DNA of 64,000 nucleotides from Tupaia tana (Eukaryota > Chordata > Mammalia > Scandentia > Tupaiidae). The notes under the pieces were generated by a model. It was not told where the DNA came from and made no database searches. It saw only the letters and a program-made list of their open reading frames with translations. The stretch spans positions 82,825,407 through 82,889,406 of the forward strand of contig JAKSZU010000009.1 of the NCBI GenBank assembly GCA_026018925.1, read 5' to 3'. The translations under genes and the position numbers were made by a program. Positions 33,845 to 43,920 of this stretch are shown piece after piece; position 1 is the stretch's first letter; every line of letters starts with the position of its first letter.

Positions 33845-34406
33845 AAGCATTTTTAGTTACAATTATATTTGGATGCCTAACCAAAAAAATGAAAATTAGT
33901 TGGGGGAAACAGCAAACTGAAGAAAAAATATAGAAGAAAACCCTAGGGAATAAAGATGTTTGAAAGGGATGTTTGAAAAGCTTGGATATATCTTAGGAAT
34001 CTATAAATCCATTTGCATTTGTAGAATTGTGCACATAACAAAAGATGTGTTTAAGCCCAGTAATGGCCCTAAACTGTAAGCTCTGACAGATCTCCAGCTT
34101 ATAAAAAAGCAGAAAATAAAAGCTAATGCAGAGGTATAAACTGCTTCCCTGAGTGTTGGATGAAGACTCCAACAGTGAAGTCCAAGGATGGTAAATTCAA
34201 AGAGATCCACACTGGAACACATAATATTAAACTCATAAAGAGATGAAGACAAGGAGAGAACCTTGAAAGTAGAAACAGAGAAGTGATTCATCATGTACAA
34301 TGAAATCCCTAGTTGATTTCTCATCTAGATAACAGGAAGACCAAAGGCTAAAGCATGGAAAAAGAGATACTATGCACATAGTAACACAAACAGAACCAAA
34401 GCAGCT
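33845..34406 (+). mobile_element. Old LINE-1 fragment (ORF1 end to start of ORF2)
   Basis: Diverged L1 sequence: an ORF1-like stretch near 34200-34320 (ACACATAATATTAAACTCAT, then GAAACAGAGAAGTGATTCAT), followed by the beginning of the ORF2 endonuclease near 34345-34400. It is interrupted by a SINE and continues at 34656. Confidence 0.65.
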
Positions 34407-34655
34407 ATTTTTTTTTCTAATTTTACCTTCCACTAGAGAGAGGCAGACAGAAGAGGAGGATAGAGAGACAGGTATCTCTAACAGGGTCTTCACGTTGCAA
34501 TCCACACCCAGACTCAACCAGCCTGGATCATGGGCACACACACTTGTATGCCTGGCATGTAAAGGAAGACCTCCAGACATGAGCCTGAGACTTATCCATG
34601 TGGATCCAGAATCACAGAGCATGTGCTACTGCCACAGAACCACTACCAGCCCCTG
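34407..34655 (-). mobile_element. Old SINE in antisense inside old LINE-1
   Basis: A poly(T) start at 34407, a pyrimidine/purine stretch, then a tRNA-like head reading GGTTCTGTGGCAGTAGCACA on the minus strand. It splits the old L1 endonuclease sequence. It is diverged from the young SINE consensus and may be a separate subfamily. Confidence 0.6.
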
Positions 34656-34938
34656 AGGTGGCTGCATTAATATCTGACAAAATAGGCTTTAAGGCAAAAA
34701 AAAAAAAAAAAATCATTGCTAGAGACAACAAAGGACATTGCATAATGATAAAAGGACCAATATATCAAGAAAATATGAAAATTATAGGCATATATGCACC
34801 TAAAATCAGAACCCAACTGTATAAAATAATGGCTGAGAGAACTGAAGGAAGAAATAGACAACTCTACGATAATAGGTGGAAACTTCAATATCCTACATTT
34901 TATAATAGCTAGAACAACTAGTCAAAAGATCAACGGGG
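34656..34938 (+). mobile_element. Old LINE-1 ORF2 endonuclease fragment, left of L1 insertion
   Basis: ATTAATATCTGACAAAATAG and CATATATGCACCTAAAATCAG are L1 endonuclease codons also present, less decayed, at about 36722 and 36830. The fragment is cut at 34938 by a younger L1 and resumes at 40859. Confidence 0.8.
34929..34938. repeat. Target site duplication, left copy, of full-length L1
   Basis: ATCAACGGGG, repeated at 40849-40858 after the poly(A). Ten bases is within the usual L1 range; A-rich sequence next to it may extend the match. Confidence 0.85.
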
Positions 34939-35469
34939 AGCAGTTCCGGGCTCCAGGCGGACTCAGGCTGCAGGCCCGACCCTTCTGAATCTCCACGCAT
35001 CCCCACCGTTTCTCCTCCTTGGACCCCAGGTTGGTTGTCTGGGACTTTAAGGCGAACTCCCACCCCACCCCACCCGCAACCCGGATCAAGCCGGCCAGCA
35101 GTTCCGGGCTCCAGGCCAACTCAGGCTGCAGGCCCGACCAACCTGGTCTTGTCACTCATCTTCTGACCCTTTCCCACTAGTCTTTGGACTCTTTGAATTG
35201 TAGTGATTTGAATAGCGCGCGGCGCGCACGCGCACCGCGTGATTTCCTTTTTTCATTCTGTTTTTCTTTGCTTTTGGGGTGTTGCTTATTCAGTCAATTG
35301 AAGGCTCACCTCTCCTTAGAGACAGTGAGGACTTTGGGCCATCCAGGGTAGTGGCAACAGTTAATGGTAATTGTGAGCAACAGGTAGGCCAACCATAAGG
35401 GAAATCATCAATTTTCTAAGCCTGTACAACTTTTAACAATCAGTTAGGAAGAAACATATAGATTACCTG
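34939..35469 (+). promoter_or_regulatory. LINE-1 5'UTR / internal promoter with repeated unit
   Basis: The first ~45 bp (AGCAGTTCCGGGCTCCAGG...) recur at 35097, 158 bp downstream, with few changes. This gives a partial two-monomer structure like the monomer promoters of some rodent L1 families. A CpG-dense patch (GCGCGCGGCGCGCACGCGC) sits at about 35216-35234. L1 5'UTRs act as internal pol II promoters; activity here is inferred. Confidence 0.75.
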
Positions 35470-36438
35470 ATGACTAGGAACAATCGCAGAGGCTCAAGAA
35501 ATATGAGCAACCAAGAAAAGGCCTCTCCCCCAAGGGAAATCATCAAAGCTACACCACCTACAGTCAATAAAATGGACGTCGTGGACATGTCTGATAAGGA
35601 ATTCAGATTATTTGTAGTGACCAAACTAACTGAGATGGAAGAGAAAAGAGACAAGGAGCTCCAGGAGATGAGGAAGTCCTTCAATGACTTGAAAGAAGAA
35701 ATGGATACCTTAAACAAGAACCAGATGGAACTTTTAGGATTGAAGAATGTGATACAGGAAATCAAAACCTCCCTTGAAAGTATTAAAAGTAGGTTAGACC
35801 AGGCAGAAGATCGAATCTCCAACATAGAAGACAAAACATCTGACCTAGAAAAAAGTATCAAGAAGATTGAGAAAACAACCATGAAAAATGAGGATAATAT
35901 ACGAGGAATACTGGATACTATTAAGCGCCCCAACATCCGGATAATTGGTATTCCAGAAGAGGAAGAAAATAATAAGGGCCTAGATAATTTATTCCACGAA
36001 ATCCTGGAAGAAAACTTTCCAAATCTAGAAAGGCATTCAAGTATCCAGACCCAGGAAATACATAGGACCCCGGGTAGAATCAACCCAAGAAGATCTTCTC
36101 CAAGGCACATTATAGCCAGACTGGCAAAAACAACAGATAAAGACAAGATACTAAAGTTGGCAAGAGGGAAACGCCAGGTTACTTACAAAGGTCACCCCAT
36201 CAGGCTAACATCGGATCTCTCGGCCAAAACAATGCAGGAAAGGAAAGAATGGGGAAGCATAGTAAAAGTGTTGAGTGAAAAACAATTTCAACCAAGAATA
36301 CTATACCCGGCAAAATTATCTTTCATATGGGAAAAAAAGATAAAAACATTCTCGAATAAACAAAATTTGAAGGAATTTACCAACTCCAGACCAGCTCTTC
36401 AAGAAGTTCTGAAGGGAGTATTATACCAGGAAAGCTAA
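35470..36438 (+). CDS. LINE-1 ORF1 protein, intact
   Basis: 322 residues from ATG 35470 to TAA, the usual size of mammalian L1 ORF1p. It binds L1 RNA in cis and is needed for retrotransposition. The N-terminus is basic (MTRNNRRGSRNMSN). A heptad-rich coiled coil spans about residues 45-145, the RRM begins near 152 (RPNIRIIGIPEE), and the C-terminal domain with KRQVTYKGHPIRL is near 235. ORF2 starts 42 bp downstream in the next frame, the standard bicistronic arrangement. No internal stop or frameshift. It is a different lineage from the antisense ORF1 at 1-927: this one has STPPTV-type and NRRGS residues where the other has Cys and Thr-rich sequence near the start. Confidence 0.95.
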   Translation: MTRNNRRGSRNMSNQEKASPPREIIKATPPTVNKMDVVDMSDKEFRLFVVTKLTEMEEKRDKELQEMRKSFNDLKEEMDTLNKNQMELLGLKNVIQEIKTSLESIKSRLDQAEDRISNIEDKTSDLEKSIKKIEKTTMKNEDNIRGILDTIKRPNIRIIGIPEEEENNKGLDNLFHEILEENFPNLERHSSIQTQEIHRTPGRINPRRSSPRHIIARLAKTTDKDKILKLARGKRQVTYKGHPIRLTSDLSAKTMQERKEWGSIVKVLSEKQFQPRILYPAKLSFIWEKKIKTFSNKQNLKEFTNSRPALQEVLKGVLYQES

Positions 36439-36480
36439 AAATCAGAGACAGTTATACGAGAACAAAAAGCAATCAAGATA

Positions 36481-39400
36481 ATGGCTCACTTAATGATAGG
36501 ATCGGGTATGGAAATATCAATAATTACATTGAATGTCAATGGATTGAATTCTCCAGTTAAGAGACATAGACTGGCTGAATGGATAAGAAAACAGAAACCC
36601 TCTATCTGTTGCCTACAAGAAACTCACCTTATGGATAAAGACATACATAGACTAACAGTCAAGGGCTGGAAAAAGATACTCCATGCAAATGGAAATCAAA
36701 AAAAGGCTGGAGTAGCGATATTGATCTCAGACAAAATAGATTTCAAGACAAAGACTGTAAGAAGAGACAAAGAAGGGCATTATATAATAGTAAATGGGGT
36801 AATCCAGCAAGAAGACATAACCCTTATAAATATCTATGCACCCAACTCAGGTGCACCTAAATATGTGAAGGAAAGACTGCTGGAGCTAAAAGGAGAAATA
36901 GGGAGAAATACTATAATTGTTGGAGATCTCAACACCCCATTATCTCCTATAGACAGATCTTCTAGACAGAAAATAAATAGAGAGATACAGGACTTAAATG
37001 ATACTATAAATGGAATGGGCTTGACAGATATCTATAGAACTTTCCACCCTACATCCACAACATATACATTTTTCTCACCCCGACATGGGACCTTTTCAAA
37101 GATAGATCATATATTAGGACACAAATCAAGCCTTTATAGATTCAAAGGCATAGAAACTGTACCCAGCATCTTCTCTGACCATGATGGAATTAAACTCAAG
37201 ATTAATTTCAAGACACAACCCCGAAGATACACGAACACATGGAGACTGAACAACCTACTTCTGAATGACTTCTTCACTACTGAAGAAATTAAGGCTGAAA
37301 TAAAAAAAAATTATGGAAACAAATGATAATGAGTACACAAGTGTCCAGAATCTATGGGACACAGCAAAAGCAGTCATAAGAGGGAAATTCATAGCAATTA
37401 GTGCACATAAGAAAAGGATAGAAAGATGGCAAGTAGATAACTTATCATCATGCCTCAGAGAATTGGAAAAACAACAACAAACAAACCCCCAAAATGCCAG
37501 GCAAAAAGAAATAATAAAGGTTTGAGCAGAAATAAATGAAATAGAAAATAAACGAACCATACAGAAAATACATGAAAGCAAAAGCTGGTTCTTTGAAAAG
37601 ATTAACAAGATCGACACACCATTGGCTAGACTGATTAAGAAGAAGAAAGAAAGAAACCAGATTAATCAAATATGTGATGAAACAGGCAATATTACCACAG
37701 ACATAGCAGAAATACAAAATATCATTAGAGGATACTATGAGCAACTTTACGCCAACAAACAAGATAACCTGGAGGAGATGGACAAATTCCTGGATGCATA
37801 TAATCTACCAAGATTGGATCAGGAAGACATAGAGGACCTGAATAGACCCATAACAAGCCAGGAGATTGAATCAGTAATAAATAATCTCCCAACAAAGAAA
37901 AGCCCAGGCTCAGATGGCTTCACTTGTGAATTCTACAAAACTTTTAAGGAAGAGTTAACCCCTATCCTACTAAAATTATTTCTAAAGATTCAAAAGGAAG
38001 GAAACCTTCCAAATTCATTTTATGAAGCCTCCATCATCCTCATCCCCAAAACAGATAAAGATATGACAAAAAAGGAAAACTACAGACCGATATCATTGAT
38101 GAATATAGATGTGAAAATTCTCAACAAGATACTCGCAAATCGTATCCAACAACATATAACAAAGATCATTCATCATGATCAGGTAGGCTTTATACCAGGG
38201 ATGCAAGGGTGGTTTAATATACGCAAGACCATACATGTAATACACCACATTAACAGAAAGAAAGATAAAAACCATATGATCATCTCAATTGATGCGGAGA
38301 AAGCATTTGATAAAATACAACATCCTTTTATGATTAAGACTCTCAGGAAGATTGGTATAGAAGGGTCATTTCTGAACACAATAAAAGCAATCTATGAAAA
38401 ACCTACAGCTAACATTATACTGAATGGGGAAAAGCTGAAAGCTTTTCCTCTGAAAACAGGTACTAGGCAAGGCTGCCCACTTTCTCCACTGCTCTTTAAT
38501 ATAGTACTGAAAGTCTATGCTATTGCAATCAGAGAAGAGAATAATATTAAAGGCATTCGAATAGGCAAAGAAGAATTGAAAATATCTTTATTTGCAGATG
38601 ACATGATGGTATACTTAGAAGACCCAAAGGTATCCGTGAAAAAACTGCTTGAAGTAATAAGTGAATACAGTAAGGTGGCAGGATACAAAATTAATATCCA
38701 AAAATCTATAGCATTTCTATTTATGAACAACAAGTTGAACGAAGCAGAGCTGAAGAAAGGAATCCCTTTCACTGTAGCCACAAGGTGTATAAGATACCTA
38801 GGGATAAACCTAACTAAGAAAGTCAAAGACCTTTATAAAGAAAACTACGAAAATCTTAAAAGAGACATTGAAAGTGACATAAAAATGTGGAAGGACATCC
38901 CATGCTCCTGGATTGGAAGAATTAACATAATAAAAATGGCAATTCTACCCAAATTAATCTACATGTTTAATGCAATTCCAATCAAAATACCAGAGATATT
39001 CTTCAGAGATCTAGAAAAGGCAATCATAGAATTTGTCTGGAACCATAAAAGACCTCGTATTGCAAAAGCAATCCTGCGCAAGAAGAATGGAGTAGGAGGC
39101 ATATCACTCCCTGATCCCAAGATATACTATAAAGCTGTGGTCATCAAAACAGCATGGTATTGGCATAAAAACAGACAAGTGGACCAATGGAAGAGAATAG
39201 AGACCCCAGAAATAACCCCCAAAGCTTACAGCCAACTGATCTTTGATAAAGGATATCAGTCAATCCATTGGGAAAAGGAAAACATCTTTAGTAAATGGTG
39301 CTGGAAAAACTGGGTATCCACCTGCAGAAAGATGAAACTGAACCCCCATCTTTCACCATTAACAACAGTCAACTCAAAATGGATCAAAGATCTGAACCTA

Positions 39401-40199
39401 AGACCTCAAACAATAAAACTACTGATGGAAAATGCTGGGGAAACTCTGGGGGACATTGGAGTAGGCAAAGACTTCTTAAATAAGACTCCCAAAGCACAGG
39501 CAATAATCCCTAAAATAGACAAGTGGGACTATATTAGACTAAGAAGTTTCGGCACAGCAAAGGACACAGTAACAAGTGTGAACCGACAACCCTCAGAATG
39601 GGAAAATATTTTTGTTAAATATGCCTCAGACAAGGGACTGATAACCAGAATACATAGGGAACTCAAGTGCCTTATGCGAAAAAAAAATGATGAACCCAAT
39701 TAAAAGATGGGAAAATGAGCTGGACAAAAGTCTCTCTAAGGAAGACATACGAACAGCCAAAAAGCATATGAGAAAATGCTCAACATCCCTCATAAGGGAG
39801 ATGCAGATAAAAACTACAATGAGATACCACCTAACCCCTGTCAGAATGGCAAAGATTAAGAATATAAAAAGTGATAAGTGTTGGCGGGGATGTGGTGAAA
39901 AGGGAACCCTCCTACACTGTTGGTGGGAATGTAAACTAGTTCAACCACTGTGGAGAACAATATGGAGGTTCCTCAAAGATCTACAAATAGAACTACCATT
40001 TGATCCAGCAATCCCACTTCTGGGTATTTACCCAAAGGCAGGAGAACGCTCAGTCAGAAAAGTGCTTGCACATCAATGTTTATTGCAGCATTATTCACAA
40101 TTGCCAAGACATGGAACCAACCTAAATGTCCACAAACTGATGAATGGATTGGAAAAGTGTGGTATATATACTCTATGGAATACTACTCAGCCATAAAAA
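36481..40199 (+). pseudogene. LINE-1 ORF2 (endonuclease + reverse transcriptase), disrupted
   Basis: ATG at 36481. The AP-type endonuclease is complete: NVNGLNS near residue 17, QETHL near 45, GDLNTPLS near 147, KIDHILG near 207, SDHDGIKL near 232. The frame slips at a nine- or ten-A run at about 37299-37309. In the new frame a TGA at 37523-37525 interrupts, and the RT follows: [26 protein letters not shown] and the FADD active site at 38591-38602, near residue 703. A second slip lies in a run of A near 39678-39687. The Cys-rich motif [18 protein letters not shown] follows, and one more frame change occurs near 40075. Domain positions match a protein near 1240 residues. Two of the four lesions are in A-runs, so they could be real or base-calling errors. 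Confidence 0.93.
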
Positions 40200-40848
40200 A
40201 ATAACAAGACCCTGGAATTTGATAGAAAGTGGTCAGATACCGAGGATATATTGCTGAGTGAAGTAAGCCAGGCTATGAAAGAAAGATATTGTATGTATCC
40301 ACTCAATATATACCGAGTATCAGCACTCTATAATAGAGAGCAAAAAATTGGAGGACATAAAAGCAGTGAAGGTACTTAACGAGAATAGGACAGTGTGGAA
40401 TGGGGGAAGTGAAGAGAAGAGAATAGAGAAAGATAACAAGTGAACAATAGATAGGCAGGACATTAGTGAGAAACAGATATGGCTTATTAACTGTTGATGT
40501 TGACATGTATGGTATTCTCAACTGGATTTGTCTGAGAAGTATTTCATGATAGGCAAAGTATTTGTACAAGCAAAATGAGAAATAGCAATTGACTGTTTTA
40601 AAAAATAATTAGAATAATAATAATAATGATTGGGGAAAACATAGAAAAGATATTGAATGTTAAAGTGGGGAGATTAATGTCTCTGTACTGACTGACATGC
40701 ATGGCATTCCCTTTTGAAAAAGCAATGTAATACACTGTAAAGTTATATGTAATTCAATGTAATATAAAGAAGAATATGATGATAATAAAAATATATATAT
40801 ATAAAAATAAAAAAAAATAACACCTCACAGATACAGGAAAAAAAAAAA
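40200..40848 (+). other. LINE-1 3'UTR and poly(A) tail
   Basis: Follows the ORF2 end. It contains GACTGACATGCATGG near 40690 and AT-rich tail repeats (40775-40830), and ends in 13 A before the target duplication. Shorter relatives of this 3'UTR are at 52139, 52640 and 54255. Confidence 0.85.
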
Positions 40849-40858
40849 ATCAACGGGG

Positions 40859-40984
40859 AAATAGAGAACTTCAACACTATATACCACTGCAGACCTCTAT
40901 GTGACTTCCCCTAACAACAAATACATATTCTACTTAGGGGACTTGGAACTTTCTCCAAAACATGTTAAGTCATAAAAAGTTTTA
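40859..40984 (+). mobile_element. Old LINE-1 ORF2 fragment, right of L1 insertion
   Basis: Continues the endonuclease sequence from 34938 (GAACTTCAACACTATATACC, TATTCTACTTAGG). It ends in CATAAAAAGTTTTA (40971-40984), which recurs at 41544-41557 around another insertion. Confidence 0.75.
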
Positions 40985-40989
40985 ATATT

Positions 40990-41312
40990 ATTCGATCTTT
41001 CAATTTCTGCCATAGAGTACTACCTATTGAGTGGGGATACACAATGTGTATCTTTGAAAGTCTGGCTCACTTTGCTTAAGTATTCTGTATTCATCTACTT
41101 TGAATTTAATGATAGGGTCTTGTTGTTTCTCATGACTAATATTGCACAGTTTATATGCACCACACTTTTTCAACCCAATCATCAGTTTTGGGACACTCAG
41201 GTTGATTCTATGTCTTAACAATTGTGAATAATGCTGCAATAAACATGGATGTGCAAGTGACTTTCCAATAGAGTATTTTTCTATCCTTTGGGTAAATACT
41301 AAGGAGTGGTTA
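40990..41312 (-). mobile_element. LINE-1 ORF2 3' end fragment, antisense
   Basis: The minus strand reads the end of ORF2 (CACATCCATGTTTATTGCAG and following sequence), comparable to 40070-40200 on the plus strand of the full-length L1. It has neither poly(A) nor 5' part. It is directly followed by a plus-strand SINE. Confidence 0.8.
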
Positions 41313-41543
41313 AAGCACTGGATTCCCACGTGGCTGACCACAGTTAAAGTCCTGGACCTGATGACTTGAAACTCAATCTGGGCGCATATGAATGCTTGCC
41401 CAAAATCCCAACTGGCCAGGATTATGACATGGCCAACCCCTTGGGGGGATGATTTCTTACTTTCTCTCTCCCTATCTCTCTGGTGAGTGCGCATGCCCTA
41501 TAGCAAAAATCTCTCAAAATAAAAGGAAAAAATAGTCCTGAAA
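41313..41543 (+). mobile_element. tRNA-derived SINE, 5' slightly truncated
   Basis: The head begins at GGAGTGGTTAAAGCACTGG, then a B-box-like AGTTAAAGTCCTGG, CTTGGGGGGATGATTTCTTAC, CATGCCCTATAGCAAAAATC and a poly(A). A 14-bp match CATAAAAAGTTTTA brackets this SINE and the L1 fragment before it. Confidence 0.82.
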
Positions 41544-41557
41544 CATAAAAAGTTTTA

Positions 41558-41990
41558 GTAAAATTAAACATTTTGAAGCCACATTAAGTGTGTTTCAAAA
41601 TCACAATGGAAGGAAATTAGAAACCTAACAAAAGGAATTTACAAAAATTACAAATATGTGCAAATTGAACAATCGATCTCTAAAACACCAATTTGTAAGA
41701 AGAAATCATAAGGGAAATTAGAAAATATTTTAAATGAATGAAAACAAACATACAATGTAAAACTTATGGGATGGAAATAAAATTGTACTTAGAAGGTAAG
41801 TCAAAGTTGTAATATCTATACTTAAAAAGGAAGAGAGCTCTCAAATAAATAACCTATCTTATATCCTAAAGCAATCAGAAAGAGAAGAGCAGGCTAGCCC
41901 AAAAGAAGTAGAAAAAAGAGAATAATAATGAAGATTAGAACAGAAATAATTAAAATAAAGAATACAAAATTAATAAATTAAATGTAGTCA
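41558..41990 (+). mobile_element. Old LINE-1 ORF2 fragment (endonuclease-RT linker)
   Basis: GGGAAATTAGAAAATATTTT, then AAACTTATGGGATGG, is the linker region that lies near 37330-37400 in the younger element. It completes the old L1 begun at 33845, which is now split by three later insertions. Confidence 0.75.
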
Positions 41991-42106
41991 CATGTGACCC
42001 AAGAATTTTACTCTGAAACATGTACCAAAAAGAATCGAAACTATATGCCTACACAAAAACACAGACATGAATATTCACTTCAGATTTGATCATAATAATC
42101 AAAAAA

Positions 42107-42382
42107 TGTTTTTGTTTTTGTTTTGTTTTTTGAGAGAGATTTTTACTAAAGTGTGTGTGCACTCACCAGGGAAACAGAGAGAAACAGAGAGACAAAAAGT
42201 GAGAAATCACCCCCCGGGGGGATGGTCACACCACAATCCTTTCTCCTCCATCCTCTTGGGATTTGGGGCACACACACATATGCACCTGGCATGAATTTTA
42301 AGCCACCGGTCAGGGACTCAAACTGCGGTTGACTACATGGGAGTTCAGTGACATATCCATGGTGTCATCTGTTGATCCCAAA
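42107..42382 (-). mobile_element. tRNA-derived SINE, antisense
   Basis: A T-rich tail at 42107-42130, GAGAGATTTTTACTAAAG, CACCCCCCGGGGGGATGG, and a head ending in CATCTGTTGATCCCA. It is bracketed by AATCAAAAAA (42097-42106 and 42383-42392). Confidence 0.85.
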
Positions 42383-42392
42383 AATCAAAAAA

Positions 42393-42532
42393 GATTTTTA
42401 AGAGAGATTTTTGCTATAGTGCATGTGTGCTCACCAGAGTGGCACAGAAAGACAGAAAGTGAGAAATCACCCCCCCCAGGGGGAATGGCCATACTGCAAT
42501 CCCTACTCCTCCACTCTCCTCTCGAGATCTTG

Positions 42533-42575
<43 letters not shown>

Positions 42576-42669
42576 CTGGCATGAGTTTTAAGCCACCGAG
42601 TCTGGGATTCCAATCACAGTTGACTACGAGGGAGTCCAGCGATGCAACCATTATGCCATCTGCTGGTCC
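42393..42669 (-). mobile_element. tRNA-derived SINE, antisense, with internal (CA)n
   Basis: The second of two adjacent antisense copies. It contains TTTTTGCTATAGTGCATG, CACCCCCCCCAGGGGG, a (CA)n tract at 42535-42571 in the place of the alternating GTGTGCG part of the consensus, and a head ending CATCTGCTGGTCCCC. Confidence 0.87.
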
Positions 42670-42689
42670 CCAAAAAACTTTTAACAGAC

Positions 42690-42835
42690 TAAAATATAGA
42701 GTTCTTTGTTGAAAATGATGTATATTTTAATGTACTTGATTTGATTATCACAACTGAATGCATGTTTTAAAAAAACATATTGTAAGTTACAAAGATGTAT
42801 AACAATTAAATGTAAATAAGAAATTATAACATTTT
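42690..42835 (+). mobile_element. LINE-1 3'UTR remnant
   Basis: ATGTATATTTTAATGTACTT, then CTGAATGCATG and AATTAAATGTAAATAAG, resemble the terminal 150 bp of the L1 3'UTRs at 52139 and 54255. No coding part is left. Confidence 0.5.
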
Positions 42836-42839
42836 AAAA

Positions 42840-42937
42840 ATGGGAACACCTATTTGGTTAAATTTACTCCAAAGTATTTTGTTTTATTTTGATGTTGTCA
42901 TCAATGTTCTTCTGATTTCTTTTTTAGTTCAGTTGTT
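42840..42937 (-). mobile_element. Old LINE-1 RT fragment, antisense, left part
   Basis: Antisense L1 ORF2 sequence that continues at 43630 after a composite insertion. Its last bases TAGTTCAGTTGTT (42925-42937) are the target duplication of that insertion. Confidence 0.6.
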
Positions 42938-43616
42938 ATTTATTCATTTTTTTGTTGGAGAGGTTTTCGCTATAGGGCGCATGCGCTCGCCAGACAGACA
43001 GAGACATAGAGACAGAAAGCGAGAAATCATTCCCCAGGGGGGATGGCCACGCTGCAATCCCTTCTCCTCCATTCTCCTCTCAGGATCTTGTGCACGCACG
43101 CACACGCGCCCAGAATGAGTTTCAGCCACTGGGTCCAGGACTCGAACCTTCCATTGAGTATGTGCCAGTTTTTCTAACCATTCATCAGTTTGTGGGCATT
43201 TGGGTTGTTTCCATGACTTAGCAATCGTGAATAGTGCCACAATAAACATGGATGTGCAAGCACTTTTCCAATGAAGAATTCTTCTGTCCTTTGGGTAGAT
43301 ACCAAGAAGTGGGATTGCTGGATCATATGGTAGTTCTATTTGTAGACATTTTTTTTTTTTTTTGAAGAGGTTTTCGCTATAGGGTGCGTGCACTCGCCAG
43401 ACAGACAGAGAGAGACATAGAGACAGAAAGCGAGAAATCACCCCCCAGGGGGGATGGTCACGCCAAAATCCCTTCTCCTCCATTCTCCTCTCGGGATCTT
43501 GGGCATGCACGCACATGTGCTCAGCGTGAGTTTTAAGACACTGGGTCTGGGACGCGAACCACGGTGGACTACGTGGGAGTCCAGTGACATAGCCATTACG
43601 CTAACTGCTGGTTTCC
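42938..43616 (-). mobile_element. SINE-L1-SINE composite flanked by one target duplication
   Basis: The composite reads in antisense: a complete SINE (43616 down to about 43350), then an L1 ORF2 end fragment (43349-43148), then a SINE lacking its first ~55 bp of head (43147-42955) and a T-rich tail. All three parts share orientation. The only target duplication found, TAGTTCAGTTGTT, is at 42925-42937 and 43617-43629 and brackets the whole block. This fits reverse transcription of one chimeric RNA: SINE readthrough with 3' transduction, or template switching. Confidence 0.8.
43148..43349 (-). mobile_element. LINE-1 ORF2 fragment inside the composite
   Basis: The minus strand carries codons also seen at 39980-40170 (AACTACCATATGATCCAGCA, then ACATCCATGTTTATTG). 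It stops before the L1 stop codon and 3'UTR and has no poly(A) of its own. Confidence 0.85.
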
Positions 43617-43629
43617 TAGTTCAGTTGTT

Positions 43630-43920
43630 GTTTGTGTATTAAACTGTTACTGACTTTTGTATGTTGATTTTTTAATTTTGTAACCTTACTAAATTCATTT
43701 ACGAGTCATAAGAGATTTTTGTGGAACCTTTGGGTACTTTTTTTAATATAGGATCATGCCATCTGAAAATAAAGATAATTTTACTTCTTCCTTTCTAATT
43801 TTAATGTCTTTTATTTCTTTTTATTGCCTGATTGCTCTTACTTACTTCCAGTATTATGTTAAATTGAAGTAGTGAGAGTGGGCATCCTTGCCTTGTACCA
43901 GATCTTATTGGAAATTGTTA
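43630..43920 (-). mobile_element. Old LINE-1 RT fragment, antisense (inverted part)
   Basis: The minus strand reads an old RT region with CTTTATTTTCAGATGGCATG at the FADD site. The preceding minus-strand sequence (CCACTCTCACTACTTC) is the conserved L1 stretch upstream of it. It lies head to head with plus-strand L1 sequence from 43921. Confidence 0.8.

Larger units (their letters stand above)
34939..40848 (+). mobile_element. Near full-length LINE-1, 5.9 kb
   Basis: The element contains a 5'UTR (34939-35469), intact ORF1, a 42-bp spacer, disrupted ORF2, a 3'UTR of about 600 bp, and an A-rich tail ending in 13 A. It is flanked by ATCAACGGGG and inserted into an older L1 ORF2. Few coding lesions and a full 5' end indicate a fairly recent insertion. 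As ORF2 stands it could not move by itself. Confidence 0.95.

Noticed and set aside
35463-36146. 227-codon open frame opposite L1 ORF1
   Set aside because: It is a shadow of ORF1: its residues are the antisense reading of the coiled-coil codons, and the same region of the other L1 also shows an antisense frame.
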